From JABSQH01 sp965230015 (GTDB lineage: Bacteria; Actinomycetota; Acidimicrobiia; Acidimicrobiales; Ilumatobacteraceae), in the NCBI GenBank assembly GCA_965230015.1, contig CBDDKF010000011.1:228047-292046 (forward strand): DNA of 64,000 bases, in the 5' to 3' direction. The notes beneath the pieces are model-generated. The model did not search any database, was not told the origin of the DNA, and worked only from the letters and a program-made list of their open reading frames with translations. Positions 8,613 through 16,058 of the stretch are shown here, in pieces; the first letter of the stretch is position 1; each line of letters begins with the position of its first letter. Both the position numbers and the translations under genes were made by a program.

Positions 8613-9278
8613 GTGCCGTTCGCAGCGCGTCGGGCGGTATTGGTCAGTGCGGTCCTCGTGGCGATGGCCGCCTGCTCGTCGACGACCGAGGACGCAACGA
8701 CCAACACGACGACCGAGACGGCGACACCGACTGCAACCGTTCCGTCCGTGTCGACCGTCACGAGCAGCACCGTCACGAGCAGCACTGTCACGACGAGCAC
8801 CGGCGCGACTGGCGGGCCGTCGACCACCACCGGTGTGCAACCGCAGGGGTTCACCACCGTCGAGGCCGTCATCACCAGCGCCGACGGTGAGGAGTGTGAA
8901 GTGTGCGTGTGGCTCGCCGACGAGAGCCTCGAGTATCGGCAAGGGCTGATGGACGTCACCGACCTCGGCGAGCCGGTCGGCATGGTGTTCGCCTACGCCA
9001 ACGACACCAGTGGCAACTTCTTCATGTTCGACACGCCGACGCCCCTGTCGATCGCCTGGTTCGGGCGCGACGGTTCGTTTCTCGCGGCGACCGACATGGA
9101 TCCCTGTCTCGTCGTCGACTCGGCGACGTGCCCGCGGTTCAGCCCCGACGGGCCGTACGCCTTTGCGCTCGAGGTGCCGCAGGGTGATCTCGAGGGTCTT
9201 GGGGTCGGGCCGGGCTCGACGCTCGAACTCGTGCCCGGTAGCGAGTCGCCGCTCGGGTCGCCGTGTTCGATGACGTGA
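8613..9278 (+). CDS. DUF192 domain lipoprotein with Ser/Thr-rich linker
   Basis: A 221-residue predicted lipoprotein with N-terminal hydrophobic stretch VLVSAVLVAMAAC, whose Cys is the likely lipidation site. A Thr/Ser-rich linker of about 60 residues contains tandem TVTSS units. A C-terminal DUF192 domain follows: YRQGLMDV, GMVFAYAN, then a segment where family members usually have WMKNT but here reads FMFDTPTPLSIAWFG. DUF192 function is unknown. GTG at 8613 is chosen because it gives a compact signal sequence and lies five bases after the DUF5318 stop. Confidence 0.85.
   Translation: MPFAARRAVLVSAVLVAMAACSSTTEDATTNTTTETATPTATVPSVSTVTSSTVTSSTVTTSTGATGGPSTTTGVQPQGFTTVEAVITSADGEECEVCVWLADESLEYRQGLMDVTDLGEPVGMVFAYANDTSGNFFMFDTPTPLSIAWFGRDGSFLAATDMDPCLVVDSATCPRFSPDGPYAFALEVPQGDLEGLGVGPGSTLELVPGSESPLGSPCSMT
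8754..8798 (+). repeat. Three tandem 15-base repeats in lipoprotein linker
   Basis: Three in-frame copies of a 15-base unit (consensus ACCGTCACGAGCAGC; the third is diverged) encode TVTSS TVTSS TVTTS in the linker of the DUF192 lipoprotein. Unit length is a multiple of three, so copy-number change would alter linker length without breaking the frame. Confidence 0.9.
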
Positions 9279-9398
9279 CGGCGTGACGTGATCCGAACGA
9301 TGACATGACAGGTCATTGCTGCGCCGTGCAACGAGGGTGATGATGACATCGGGTGCTCGATCGGTACCCGCAATCGACCACGGGAGCGAGGACTACCG

Positions 9399-9818
9399 AT
9401 GACCACGGCCAAGACCGACGACGCGACGGTCGTCCGCGCCTACTGCGACGCGTGGATGGCCGGCGATGTGATGGCGGTGCTCGCCCTGTACCACGACGAT
9501 CTCACGCTGATGTGGCCCGGCCGTCACCGGCTCGCCGGCACGTACGAGGGGATGGCAGCCGCACTCGACGCCCTGCTGGAGCTCGACGCGGCCACGAATC
9601 GCGTGCCGGTCGAGGTCGTCGACGTGCTCGACGGCGAGCATGGCGCCGCCGCCATCGTGCGCGAACGGTGGTGCCGCGACGGCGCCTCGATCGAGGTGCT
9701 CCGCGCGTTGCACTACACCGTGCTCGAGGGACGCCTGCGGACGTGCCGTGTGTTCGAGTGCGACCAGCCGGCGATCGACGAGTGGTTGTCCGCAGCCGAA
9801 ACCGCAATCCCTCGATAG
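9399..9818 (+). CDS. SnoaL-like / NTF2-fold protein
   Basis: A 139-residue protein with the cone-shaped NTF2-like pattern. The first helix reads VVRAYCDAWMAGDVMAVLALYHDDLTLMWPG, followed by a short helix and three beta strands ending GRLRTCRVFECD. Members include small isomerases, cyclases and ligand-binding proteins; the sequence does not say which. It sits between the DUF192 gene and rpsF on the same strand, with a 120-base upstream gap that could hold its own promoter. Confidence 0.8.
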   Translation: MTTAKTDDATVVRAYCDAWMAGDVMAVLALYHDDLTLMWPGRHRLAGTYEGMAAALDALLELDAATNRVPVEVVDVLDGEHGAAAIVRERWCRDGASIEVLRALHYTVLEGRLRTCRVFECDQPAIDEWLSAAETAIPR

Positions 9819-9841
9819 GGTTTTCCCGTCACATACGCCCT

Positions 9842-9889
9842 GCCCCGTGAGGGGCTCCGTGCGCCACGAGCGCACCGGATCCGGAGGAG
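9842..9889 (+). promoter_or_regulatory. Structured rpsF leader and ribosome binding site
   Basis: The leader just before rpsF can form a 5-bp GC hairpin closed by a GTGA (GNRA-type) tetraloop (9842-9855), then a 6-bp hairpin (9859-9864 with 9870-9875), then the palindrome CCGGATCCGG (9875-9884) that abuts the Shine-Dalgarno GGAGGAG (9883-9889). rpsF leaders in many bacteria bind the S6:S18 complex for autoregulation. I can see the structure but cannot confirm the S6:S18 motif. Confidence 0.45.
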
Positions 9890-9899
9890 CACTAGCACG

Positions 9900-10229
9900 A
9901 TGCGTGCCTATGAATTGATGGTCATCATCGACGGCGACGTCGATGATCCGAAGGCCCAGGCCTGGACCAAGCAGGTCGCCGACGCCGTCACCACCGCAGG
10001 TGGCGAGCTGCACGGCAAGGTCGATTGGTGGGGTAAGCGCCAGTTCGCCTACCCGATCAACAAGAAGCCGGCCGGCTACTACCTGGTCGCCGAGCTCGTT
10101 GCGCCGGCTGGCGCCCTCGACGATTTCGAGCGCACGATGCGTCTCGCCGACGACATCGTCCGTCACAAGCTCATCCGTCTGCCCGACGCCGAAGCACAGC
10201 GCCGGGGGATGGCGATCACCGCCGCCTGA
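9900..10229 (+). CDS. rpsF: 30S ribosomal protein bS6
   Basis: A 109-residue protein. It begins MRAYELMVIIDGDVDD, with the central KRQFAYPINKK and YYLVAELV strands and the MRLADDIVRHKLIRL C-terminal part typical of bS6, which pairs with bS18 on the 30S platform. It has a strong GGAGGAG ribosome binding site 10 bases upstream of the ATG. It is first in the cluster rpsF-ssb-rpsR-rplI-dnaB. Confidence 0.97.
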   Translation: MRAYELMVIIDGDVDDPKAQAWTKQVADAVTTAGGELHGKVDWWGKRQFAYPINKKPAGYYLVAELVAPAGALDDFERTMRLADDIVRHKLIRLPDAEAQRRGMAITAA

Positions 10230-10273
10230 GCGGCGCCGCCCACCATCACACACGCACATCACAGGGGACACAC

Positions 10274-10717
10274 ATGGCTTCGGAGAACTCCGTCACGCTC
10301 GTCGGGAACCTCACCCGCGATCCCGAACTGCGCTACACCACCACGGGCCGCGGCGTTGCCAGCTTCGGCCTCGCGGTCAACCGGCGCTATCAGCAAAACG
10401 GCGAATGGCAAGAGCAGGTGTCGTTCTTCAACGTGGTCGCCTGGGGCGACCTCGGCGAGAACGCCGCCGCGAGCCTCAACAAGGGCAACCGGGTGATGGT
10501 TACCGGTCGGCTCGAGCAGCGCCAGTACGAAACCCGCGAGGGCGAGAAGCGCAACGTCGTCGAGGTCATCGCCGACGAGCTCGGCCCCAGCCTTCGTTGG
10601 GCCCAAGCCCAAGTCGAGCGGATCAGCCGCGACGCGGCATCGGCCGGCGGCGGCGCCCCCTCCGGCGGCGGCACTCGCGCCCCCGATCCCGTCTACGGCG
10701 ATGAAGAGCCGTTCTGA
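10274..10717 (+). CDS. ssb: Single-stranded DNA-binding protein
   Basis: A 147-residue protein with one OB fold (residues 4 to about 105): NSVTLVGNLTRDPELRYT, FGLAVNRR and SFFNVVAWGDLGENAA. A Gly-rich linker follows, then the acidic tip DEEPF, which in the family binds replication and repair partners (usual form DDDIPF). The linker is short, about 30 residues. It lies between rpsF and rpsR, the common bacterial order, and protects ssDNA at forks. Confidence 0.97.
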   Translation: MASENSVTLVGNLTRDPELRYTTTGRGVASFGLAVNRRYQQNGEWQEQVSFFNVVAWGDLGENAAASLNKGNRVMVTGRLEQRQYETREGEKRNVVEVIADELGPSLRWAQAQVERISRDAASAGGGAPSGGGTRAPDPVYGDEEPF

Positions 10718-10781
10718 TCCCGCACCCTTCTGATTCGACCCCCACGTTTCGCGCCCACCCCCAGTCGCTAAAGGACACCTG

Positions 10782-11210
10782 ATGGCCAGCAAGAAGAACA
10801 AGGCGCGCGCCGCACGCGACGCCAACCCCCGCAAGTTCAAGAAGAAGACGAGCATCCTCGTCACCGAGAAGGTCGAGTACGTCGACTACAAAGACATCGA
10901 TCTGCTGCAGCGGTTCATGAGCGACCGCGCCAAGATCCGCAATCGCCGTGTCGCCGGCAACTCGCTGCAACAGCAGCGTGAGGTGGCCAACGCCATCAAG
11001 ATCGCCCGCGAGATGGCGCTGTTGCCGTACGCCAAGCGCGTGGCCTCGACTCGCACGGGCGGTCGACGCGACGGCGGCCGCGATGGACGTCCGCCACGCG
11101 ACGAGGGCGCACCGACCGATGCCGAGGCGACCACCGACGAGGCGACGCTCGACGACACCGCAGTCGACGCAGCCGCCGAAGGTGCCGATGCCGTCGAGGA
11201 GCAGGTATGA
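10782..11210 (+). CDS. rpsR: 30S ribosomal protein bS18 with long acidic C-terminal extension
   Basis: The S18 core spans residues 1 to about 87: Lys-rich start, then VDYKDIDLLQRFMSDRAKIRNRRVAGN and a C-terminal ALLPYA. It lacks a zinc-binding Cys set. The usual TGTCAKHQR segment is replaced by AGNSLQQQR. After residue 90 a Gly/Arg patch leads into an extension of about 45 residues rich in Asp, Glu, Thr and Ala, making 142 residues against the usual 75-90. Its stop overlaps the rplI start as ATGA. The extension is unusual and its role unknown. Confidence 0.92.
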   Translation: MASKKNKARAARDANPRKFKKKTSILVTEKVEYVDYKDIDLLQRFMSDRAKIRNRRVAGNSLQQQREVANAIKIAREMALLPYAKRVASTRTGGRRDGGRDGRPPRDEGAPTDAEATTDEATLDDTAVDAAAEGADAVEEQV

Positions 11211-11659
11211 GCGTCAAAGTCATCCTGCGCAACGACCTCGATGGGCTCGGCAAGCGCGGCGACATCGTCGAAGTCGCCGAGGGTCACGCCCGCAACTTCC
11301 TGCTGCCCAAGGGTCACGCCATCGTCGCCTCCGACGGGGCGATCGAGCAGGCGGCGCGTATGCGCAAGGCCCGCGACGTGCGTGACGCCACCGCCCGCGA
11401 GGCCGCCACGGCCATCGCCAGCGCGTTGGTGCCTCAGGTCATCACGATCTCGGCCAACGCCGGGAGCGAGGGCCGCCTGTTCGGCTCGGTGTCGGCCGCC
11501 GACATCGCCGACGCGGTGCGCGAGCAGACCGACATCGAAATCGATCGTCGCGACATCGAGGCCGATCACATCCGGACCACCGGACAACATCAGGTCACGG
11601 CGTCGCTGCACCAGGACGTGTCGTTCCCGATCACCATCGACGTCGTCGCCGCTGAATAG
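11207..11659 (+). CDS. rplI: 50S ribosomal protein bL9
   Basis: A 150-residue protein. The N-terminal domain has MSVKVILRNDLDGLGKRGD and the RNA-binding ARNFLLPKGHA. A central helix (about residues 50-75) connects to the C-terminal domain, with the GRLFGSVSAADIADAV motif near residue 90. It binds 23S rRNA at the base of the L1 stalk. Coupled to rpsR through ATGA. Confidence 0.97.
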   Translation: MSVKVILRNDLDGLGKRGDIVEVAEGHARNFLLPKGHAIVASDGAIEQAARMRKARDVRDATAREAATAIASALVPQVITISANAGSEGRLFGSVSAADIADAVREQTDIEIDRRDIEADHIRTTGQHQVTASLHQDVSFPITIDVVAAE

Positions 11660-11732
11660 CGGGTCGCTGCGGTCGATCGAGCGGATCGTCCACAGCGCCG
11701 CCCACAGCGCGGCCACATCGGTCCCCACCGGA

Positions 11733-11775
11733 CCCACAGAAGTCGGTGGGTTGTGCCCCTTCCACCGCACAACCC
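11733..11775 (+). promoter_or_regulatory. Competing inverted repeats in the rplI-dnaB gap
   Basis: The 139-base gap before dnaB holds a perfect 9-bp inverted repeat, GGGTTGTGC (11748-11756) with GCACAACCC (11767-11775), loop 10. An earlier CCCAC (11733-11737) can pair with GTGGG (11746-11750), which overlaps the first arm, so the two hairpins exclude each other. No T-tract follows. This could be an attenuator, a processing site or a protein target. Confidence 0.5.
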
Positions 11776-11798
11776 GAAGCTGAGAAGGTGGTGCCCCC

Positions 11799-13130
11799 AT
11801 GTCGAGCACCGGTCGCGTCCCTCCCCACAACCTTCATGCCGAGCAGTCGGTGCTCGGCGCGCTGCTGCTCTCGCGCGAGGCCGTCGGGCTCGTCGGTGAA
11901 GCGGGTCTGACCGTCCGCGACTTCTATCACCCGGCGAACCAACACATCTTCGACGCCATCAGGTCGATCTACTCCACGGCCGGCCCGGTCGACGTGGTCA
12001 CCGTTGCCGACGAACTGCGCCGCAACGGGCTGCTCGAGGAGATCGGTGGCATCGAGCGGCTCAACGAGCTGCAGAACGCCACGCCGTCGGTGTCGGGCGC
12101 CGAGCACTACGCCAAGATCGTGATGGACACGGCGCTGCTGCGCCGCTTGATCCACACCGCTGGCGAAATCACCGACCTCGCCTTCGGTGAGCCCGACGAC
12201 GTCACCAAGGCGGTCGACCTCGCCGAGTCGAAGATGTTCGAGGTCGCCGAGGACCGGGTGGTCGACACCACTCGACCGATCCAAGAGTTGCTCAACGACG
12301 CAATGGATCAACTCGAGGAGAACTACGAGCGCGGCGACTCGATCACCGGCGAGGCGATGGGCTACGACGACCTCGACGAGCTGCTGTCGGGTCTGCAGCC
12401 GAGCACGCTGAACATCGTGGGTGCCCGTCCGGCGATGGGTAAGTCGGCGTTCGGATTGGGCATCGCCACCCACGTGGCCAAGCACTCGGGTAAGCCGGTG
12501 CTGTTCTTCTCGCTCGAGATGGGCCACGCCGAGCTCACGCAGCGCATCATCGCCAGCGAGGCCAAGGTCGATTCCACCAAGCTGCGTACTGGCAACCTCA
12601 GCGAGAGCGACTGGTCGAAGATCGGCCTCGCCGTTGGACGTCTCGAAGTGCCGCTGTTCCTCGACGACAACCCGCAGGTCACGGTGATGGAGATCCGTGC
12701 GAAGGCACGGCGGGTCAAGTCACAGCACGGCGGTCTGTCGGTGATCCTGATCGACTACCTGCAGCTGATGAGCGGATCGGGCACCGCCGAGAACCGGCAG
12801 CTCGAAGTGAGCGAGATCAGCCGAAACCTGAAGATCCTGGCTCGTGAGCTCGAGGTGCCGATCGTGGCGTTCAGCCAGCTCAGCCGCAACCTTGAAGCCC
12901 GTGCCGACAAGCGGCCGATGCTCGCCGACCTGCGCGAGTCCGGGTCGCTCGAGCAGGACGCCGACGTCGTGATGTTCCTGTACCGCGACGAGGTGTACAA
13001 CCCCGAGTCACCCGACAAGGGTTCGGCGGAGGTGATCGTGGCCAAGCATCGCTCCGGCCCGATCGGTACGAAGCGGCTGGTGTTCCTCGGTCAGTACACC
13101 CGCTTCGACAACGCCGCCCGCTCGATCTGA
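11799..13130 (+). CDS. dnaB: Replicative DNA helicase
   Basis: A 443-residue protein. The N-terminal DnaB domain (about 10-115; PHNLHAEQSVLGALLLS) is followed by the RecA-type helicase domain. Walker A is ARPAMGKSAF near residue 210, Walker B is VILIDYLQLM, and SQLSRNLEARADKRP and DLRESGSLEQDAD follow. It unwinds DNA at the fork as a hexamer. There is no intein, unlike many actinobacterial dnaB genes. AGAAGG ahead of the ATG is a plausible ribosome binding site. Confidence 0.97.
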   Translation: MSSTGRVPPHNLHAEQSVLGALLLSREAVGLVGEAGLTVRDFYHPANQHIFDAIRSIYSTAGPVDVVTVADELRRNGLLEEIGGIERLNELQNATPSVSGAEHYAKIVMDTALLRRLIHTAGEITDLAFGEPDDVTKAVDLAESKMFEVAEDRVVDTTRPIQELLNDAMDQLEENYERGDSITGEAMGYDDLDELLSGLQPSTLNIVGARPAMGKSAFGLGIATHVAKHSGKPVLFFSLEMGHAELTQRIIASEAKVDSTKLRTGNLSESDWSKIGLAVGRLEVPLFLDDNPQVTVMEIRAKARRVKSQHGGLSVILIDYLQLMSGSGTAENRQLEVSEISRNLKILARELEVPIVAFSQLSRNLEARADKRPMLADLRESGSLEQDADVVMFLYRDEVYNPESPDKGSAEVIVAKHRSGPIGTKRLVFLGQYTRFDNAARSI

Positions 13131-13131
13131 G

Positions 13132-13729
13132 TCAGGGGCTGGGTGTGAAGATGGCGGTCAACCGAGGGGACCAGATGTCGCTTTCGCCGCCGCTGAGGTT
13201 TCGGCGGACGAGGTAATAGGTGGCGGTTTCTCCGGGCGGCGATGTCGAACACGCGCGACGCCGCAAGGTGTGCAGCGTCGCCGCCGGTCGGTGACTGCCA
13301 CAGCAGTTCCTCACCCGAGAGCGGGGAGGCGATCGAATCCATCACACCGCATTGCAGGAATTGGCCGTCGGTGAATTCCTCCATGTAGCCGGTGGCCATG
13401 GAGGCCACGTGGCCGTCGACCGGTGCGGTCACCTCGACCGATCGGATCTCTGTCGGCGCCCCCGTCACGTCGACGGAGTTGATGGTGTCGCTCACCTCGA
13501 TGAACGGTTGCGCGGCATCCAGTGCGGCGATTCCTGCGGTGTTCGCTGATGCCTGGGCCTCGACGGCGGCGAGGCGAGCGGCGAGCTCGGCCAGCGACGT
13601 CGTCGTGTAGTAGCCGACGATGTCGCCGAGCAACGACACGTTGCCGTTCTGGTTGAAGATCTTGATCGCTCCGCCCGGCGACAGGGTGACGTCGACCTTG
13701 TTCGACCGTGGACCCACCTGAGCAACCGA
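13132..13729 (-). pseudogene. Remnant of a secreted surface protein (5'-truncated, frameshifted)
   Basis: The readable frame starts inside a domain (VGPRSNKVDVTLSPGGAIKIF, then SLLGDIVGYY), with an in-frame TAG just upstream (13730-13732) and no signal peptide, so the 5' part is missing. Near 13233-13241 the frame must shift by one base: before it the protein reads ASRVFDIA, and afterwards the neighbouring frame continues PGETATYYLVRR and ends IFTPSP at 13132. The opening segment resembles the beta-rich module of the surface protein at 47.8 kb. It abuts the dnaB stop in convergent orientation. Confidence 0.7.
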
Positions 13730-13750
13730 CTACTCACGCGGCAGCGACCT

Positions 13751-14278
13751 TCAACTCTGCGACTCGAGATAGTTGGTCGAGATGCTTGCCAGGTGGTGGG
13801 CTTCGTGACCGGCGATGTGGAACGCTGCGGCGCGCACGCTCATCGGGTTCCCGTCGGCAGTGCCGATGCGCTCGAGGGCGTCGTCGGGCAGACCTTCGAA
13901 CAGTGTCAGCGTCGAGCGGCGAACGGACCGGTACTCGTCGAGCAAGCTGTCGAGCGAGCGATGGTTGGCGTCGGAGTATGCGGCGACCGCGTCTTGGTCG
14001 AATGAGGGAAGCTCGGTCGGGTCGTTGCGCGCGAAGCGCAGCGCTCGATATGCGTAGATCCGCTCGTCGTCGGTGATGTGCAGCAGGATCTCCTTGACCG
14101 TCCACTCGCCCGGGCGATGTGGGCGATCGAGTCGCGACGGTGGGATCGCCTCGAAGAACGTCGGCGTCGACTGGAGGCACGACGACATGTGGTCGAGCAC
14201 GTTGTCGGGGACGCGGCGGAAGTAGTCCAGTGTGTACGGGGCGTGTTCGCCCGCTCGGGGTCGTGGGATGGTGCGCAT
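13751..14278 (-). CDS. DinB superfamily (DinB_2) protein
   Basis: A 175-residue helical-bundle protein with the DinB-type metal-site pattern. The histidines lie in GEWTVKEILLHITDDE (about residue 50) and in AAAFHIAGHEAHHLASI near the C-terminus. Such proteins include bacillithiol- or mycothiol-dependent transferases and related enzymes; substrate unknown. ATG at 14278 has GGAG seven bases upstream; an in-frame TTG lies at 14290. It diverges from an HxlR regulator across a large palindrome, suggesting shared control. Confidence 0.8.
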   Translation of the reverse strand: MRTIPRPRAGEHAPYTLDYFRRVPDNVLDHMSSCLQSTPTFFEAIPPSRLDRPHRPGEWTVKEILLHITDDERIYAYRALRFARNDPTELPSFDQDAVAAYSDANHRSLDSLLDEYRSVRRSTLTLFEGLPDDALERIGTADGNPMSVRAAAFHIAGHEAHHLASISTNYLESQS

Positions 14279-14307
14279 GGCGTGCTCCAAGGGTCCTCAT
14301 GTCGGTG

Positions 14308-14343
14308 TGCTACCGATACAGTAGCGCTATGGTATCGGTAGCA
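14308..14343. promoter_or_regulatory. 36-bp near-perfect palindrome between DinB gene and HxlR regulator
   Basis: The arms TGCTACCGATAC (14308-14319) and GTATCGGTAGCA (14332-14343) are perfect inverted repeats. The 12-base spacer contains the palindrome TAGCGCTA on the same axis, so only two base pairs of the 36-bp site mismatch. It sits centrally between two divergent genes, where an HxlR dimer would be expected to bind. An operator role is inferred from position and symmetry. Confidence 0.75.
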
Positions 14344-14366
14344 AGTATCCCGCGGCAGGTGGCGAC

Positions 14367-14717
14367 GTGAGCCAGCCGGTGCCGATTCCGGGTCGGCCGG
14401 TTCGCGGCTCCACGTCCGGGCGGCCGGTCATGGCACTGTTCGATCTGCTGGGTCGCGCCTGGGCGATGGGCGTCGTCTGGCAGCTCAACGACGGACCCTG
14501 CACGTTTCGCCAGCTGCAGGCCCGCTGTGAGGGGATCTCGCCCTCGCTCCTGAACACGCGGCTCAAGGAGCTGCGGGCCACCGGCCTTGTCGAACACCAG
14601 GGAAGCGGCTATCAGCTCACTCCTGTTGGCGAGGAGCTGTTCCACCACCTCGAGCCACTGGCGAACTGGTCGAAGCATTGGGCGGCGACGATGCCCGAGC
14701 GTCGCCCAGACGAGTAG
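14367..14717 (+). CDS. HxlR-family winged-helix transcriptional regulator
   Basis: A 116-residue protein made almost entirely of one HxlR domain: FDLLGRAWAMGVVWQLNDGPCTFRQLQ, then SPSLLNTRLKELRATGLVEHQGSGYQLTPVGEEL. It starts with GTG at 14367. HxlR proteins are dimeric MarR-like regulators of nearby genes, often detoxification enzymes. The divergent DinB gene and the palindrome between them suggest autoregulation plus control of that gene (inference). Confidence 0.9.
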   Translation: MSQPVPIPGRPVRGSTSGRPVMALFDLLGRAWAMGVVWQLNDGPCTFRQLQARCEGISPSLLNTRLKELRATGLVEHQGSGYQLTPVGEELFHHLEPLANWSKHWAATMPERRPDE

Positions 14718-14756
14718 CGACTTCCACCCGACAGCGGCACGCCCGCAGTCGTGTCG

Positions 14757-15968
14757 TCAGCGTCGTCTGGCCTGTGGCGACGTGTGGTGGCGGGGGAGCG
14801 CGAGGAGTGCCGCGAACGCGGCGAACGTGAGCACCATCGCGCCGACGATCACGAGGGTGTAGCCGTCGGTGCGGTCGATCACGACGCCGGCGATCGGCGG
14901 TCCGAGCAGGCCACCGACGCCAGCAGCGGTGTACAGCGCGCCGAGCACGCCGCCGAGGCCCTCGGTGCCGAAGGCGTCGGCGGCGACCGCCGGCGACAGG
15001 GCGATGAACCCGCCGTAGGCCACGCCGAGCACCACGGCGAACAACACCAGCAGCACGTACCGATTGTCGGCGACGAGCCAGATCAGAAAGCTCGCGCCCA
15101 TCACGGCGAAGCACCCCTGGTACAGCCTGACGAGTCCGATGCGCGGGGCCAGCGTGCCCAACGCAAGTCGGCCGACGATGCTCGAGCCGCCGATCAAGCC
15201 GACGAGCACCGCCGCCGGCCCGGGATCGATACCGAACCGCTCCGCATAGTCGACGAGGAACACGAACGGCACGAAAAGGCTCAGCGACATCAGCATCGCC
15301 GACCCGTACAGCGCACGAAACGCTCTGGTGCCGGCGACGTCGCGCAACGGGATCAGCGCAGCGGCGGTTGCCGGTCGCGGTGGACGCGACGCCACCAGCG
15401 CGCAGACGACGAGGATCGCGGCCGCCCCTACGGCGAGGATCCGATACGCGGTGCGCCACCCGTTCGACTCGATCAGCCAGCTCGACAGCGGCGCGACCAC
15501 GAGCGTGCCGAAGCCGATGCCGGCCACCGCAACGCCGAGGGCCAGCGTGCGCTGGCGCTCGAACCAACCGCCGACCAGCGCGACCATCGGGACGTATCCG
15601 CAGGCCACTGCGATGCCGACACCGAGCGAGTACGCACTGATCCCCAGCCACAGCGAGTTGGCCACCGACGTGATCCACAACCCGGCGAACATGGCGGCGG
15701 CGCCGGTCAACAGCACGGGCTTGGGGCCGACGTGATCCGACCACCGGCCGGTGACCAGGCCGAGCATGAAGTAGAGGAACGTCGTCAGCGAAAAGAACAG
15801 GGCGGTCTCGCCACTGCCGGCATCGAACTCTTCGGCCATCGGGTCGAAGAACGCGCCGAAGCTGTAGGCCACGCCGAATACGGCAAACGTCGAGGCGAAC
15901 GTGGCGACGGCGACGAGCCACGATCGGCGCGAGTCGAGATGCGTCTCGACGCTGCTCTGCATACCCAC
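14757..15968 (-). CDS. MFS transporter, monocarboxylate-transporter-like
   Basis: A 403-residue, 12-helix major facilitator protein. The loop 2-3 signature is GRWSDHVGPKPVLL. The N-terminal VAYSFGAFFDPMAEEF and GYVPMVALVGGWFERQRTLALG resemble the MCT/OFA branch, whose members carry organic anions such as lactate, pyruvate or oxalate; actual substrate unknown. A second, related MFS gene lies upstream on the same strand, separated by 90 bases containing a hairpin. Confidence 0.85.
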   Translation of the reverse strand: MGMQSSVETHLDSRRSWLVAVATFASTFAVFGVAYSFGAFFDPMAEEFDAGSGETALFFSLTTFLYFMLGLVTGRWSDHVGPKPVLLTGAAAMFAGLWITSVANSLWLGISAYSLGVGIAVACGYVPMVALVGGWFERQRTLALGVAVAGIGFGTLVVAPLSSWLIESNGWRTAYRILAVGAAAILVVCALVASRPPRPATAAALIPLRDVAGTRAFRALYGSAMLMSLSLFVPFVFLVDYAERFGIDPGPAAVLVGLIGGSSIVGRLALGTLAPRIGLVRLYQGCFAVMGASFLIWLVADNRYVLLVLFAVVLGVAYGGFIALSPAVAADAFGTEGLGGVLGALYTAAGVGGLLGPPIAGVVIDRTDGYTLVIVGAMVLTFAAFAALLALPRHHTSPQARRR

Positions 15969-16011
15969 ATGCTGCCCGCCGAGCCTCGGACGCGGCGTAT
16001 GGGCCGGTCAC

Positions 16012-16028
16012 CGCGGCCGGAAGCCGCG
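16012..16028 (-). terminator. Possible hairpin terminator between two MFS genes
   Basis: CGCGGC (16012-16017) can pair with GCCGCG (16023-16028) over a 5-base loop. It lies about 30 bases past the stop of the upstream MFS gene as transcribed. There is no T-tract, so it is only a weak intrinsic terminator candidate. Confidence 0.3.
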
Positions 16029-16058
16029 TGGTCGTAGGTGCGGTCCGATGGGCTGTCG

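Noticed and set aside
9809..9824. CCCT-CGAT-AGGG-TTTT considered as an intrinsic terminator before rpsF
   Set aside because: Four-base stem and four T only; too weak to support.
11660..11732. CCACAGCGC copies near dnaB considered as DnaA boxes or an origin
   Set aside because: Only partial match to TTGTCCACA, no cluster and no dnaA or dnaN gene nearby.
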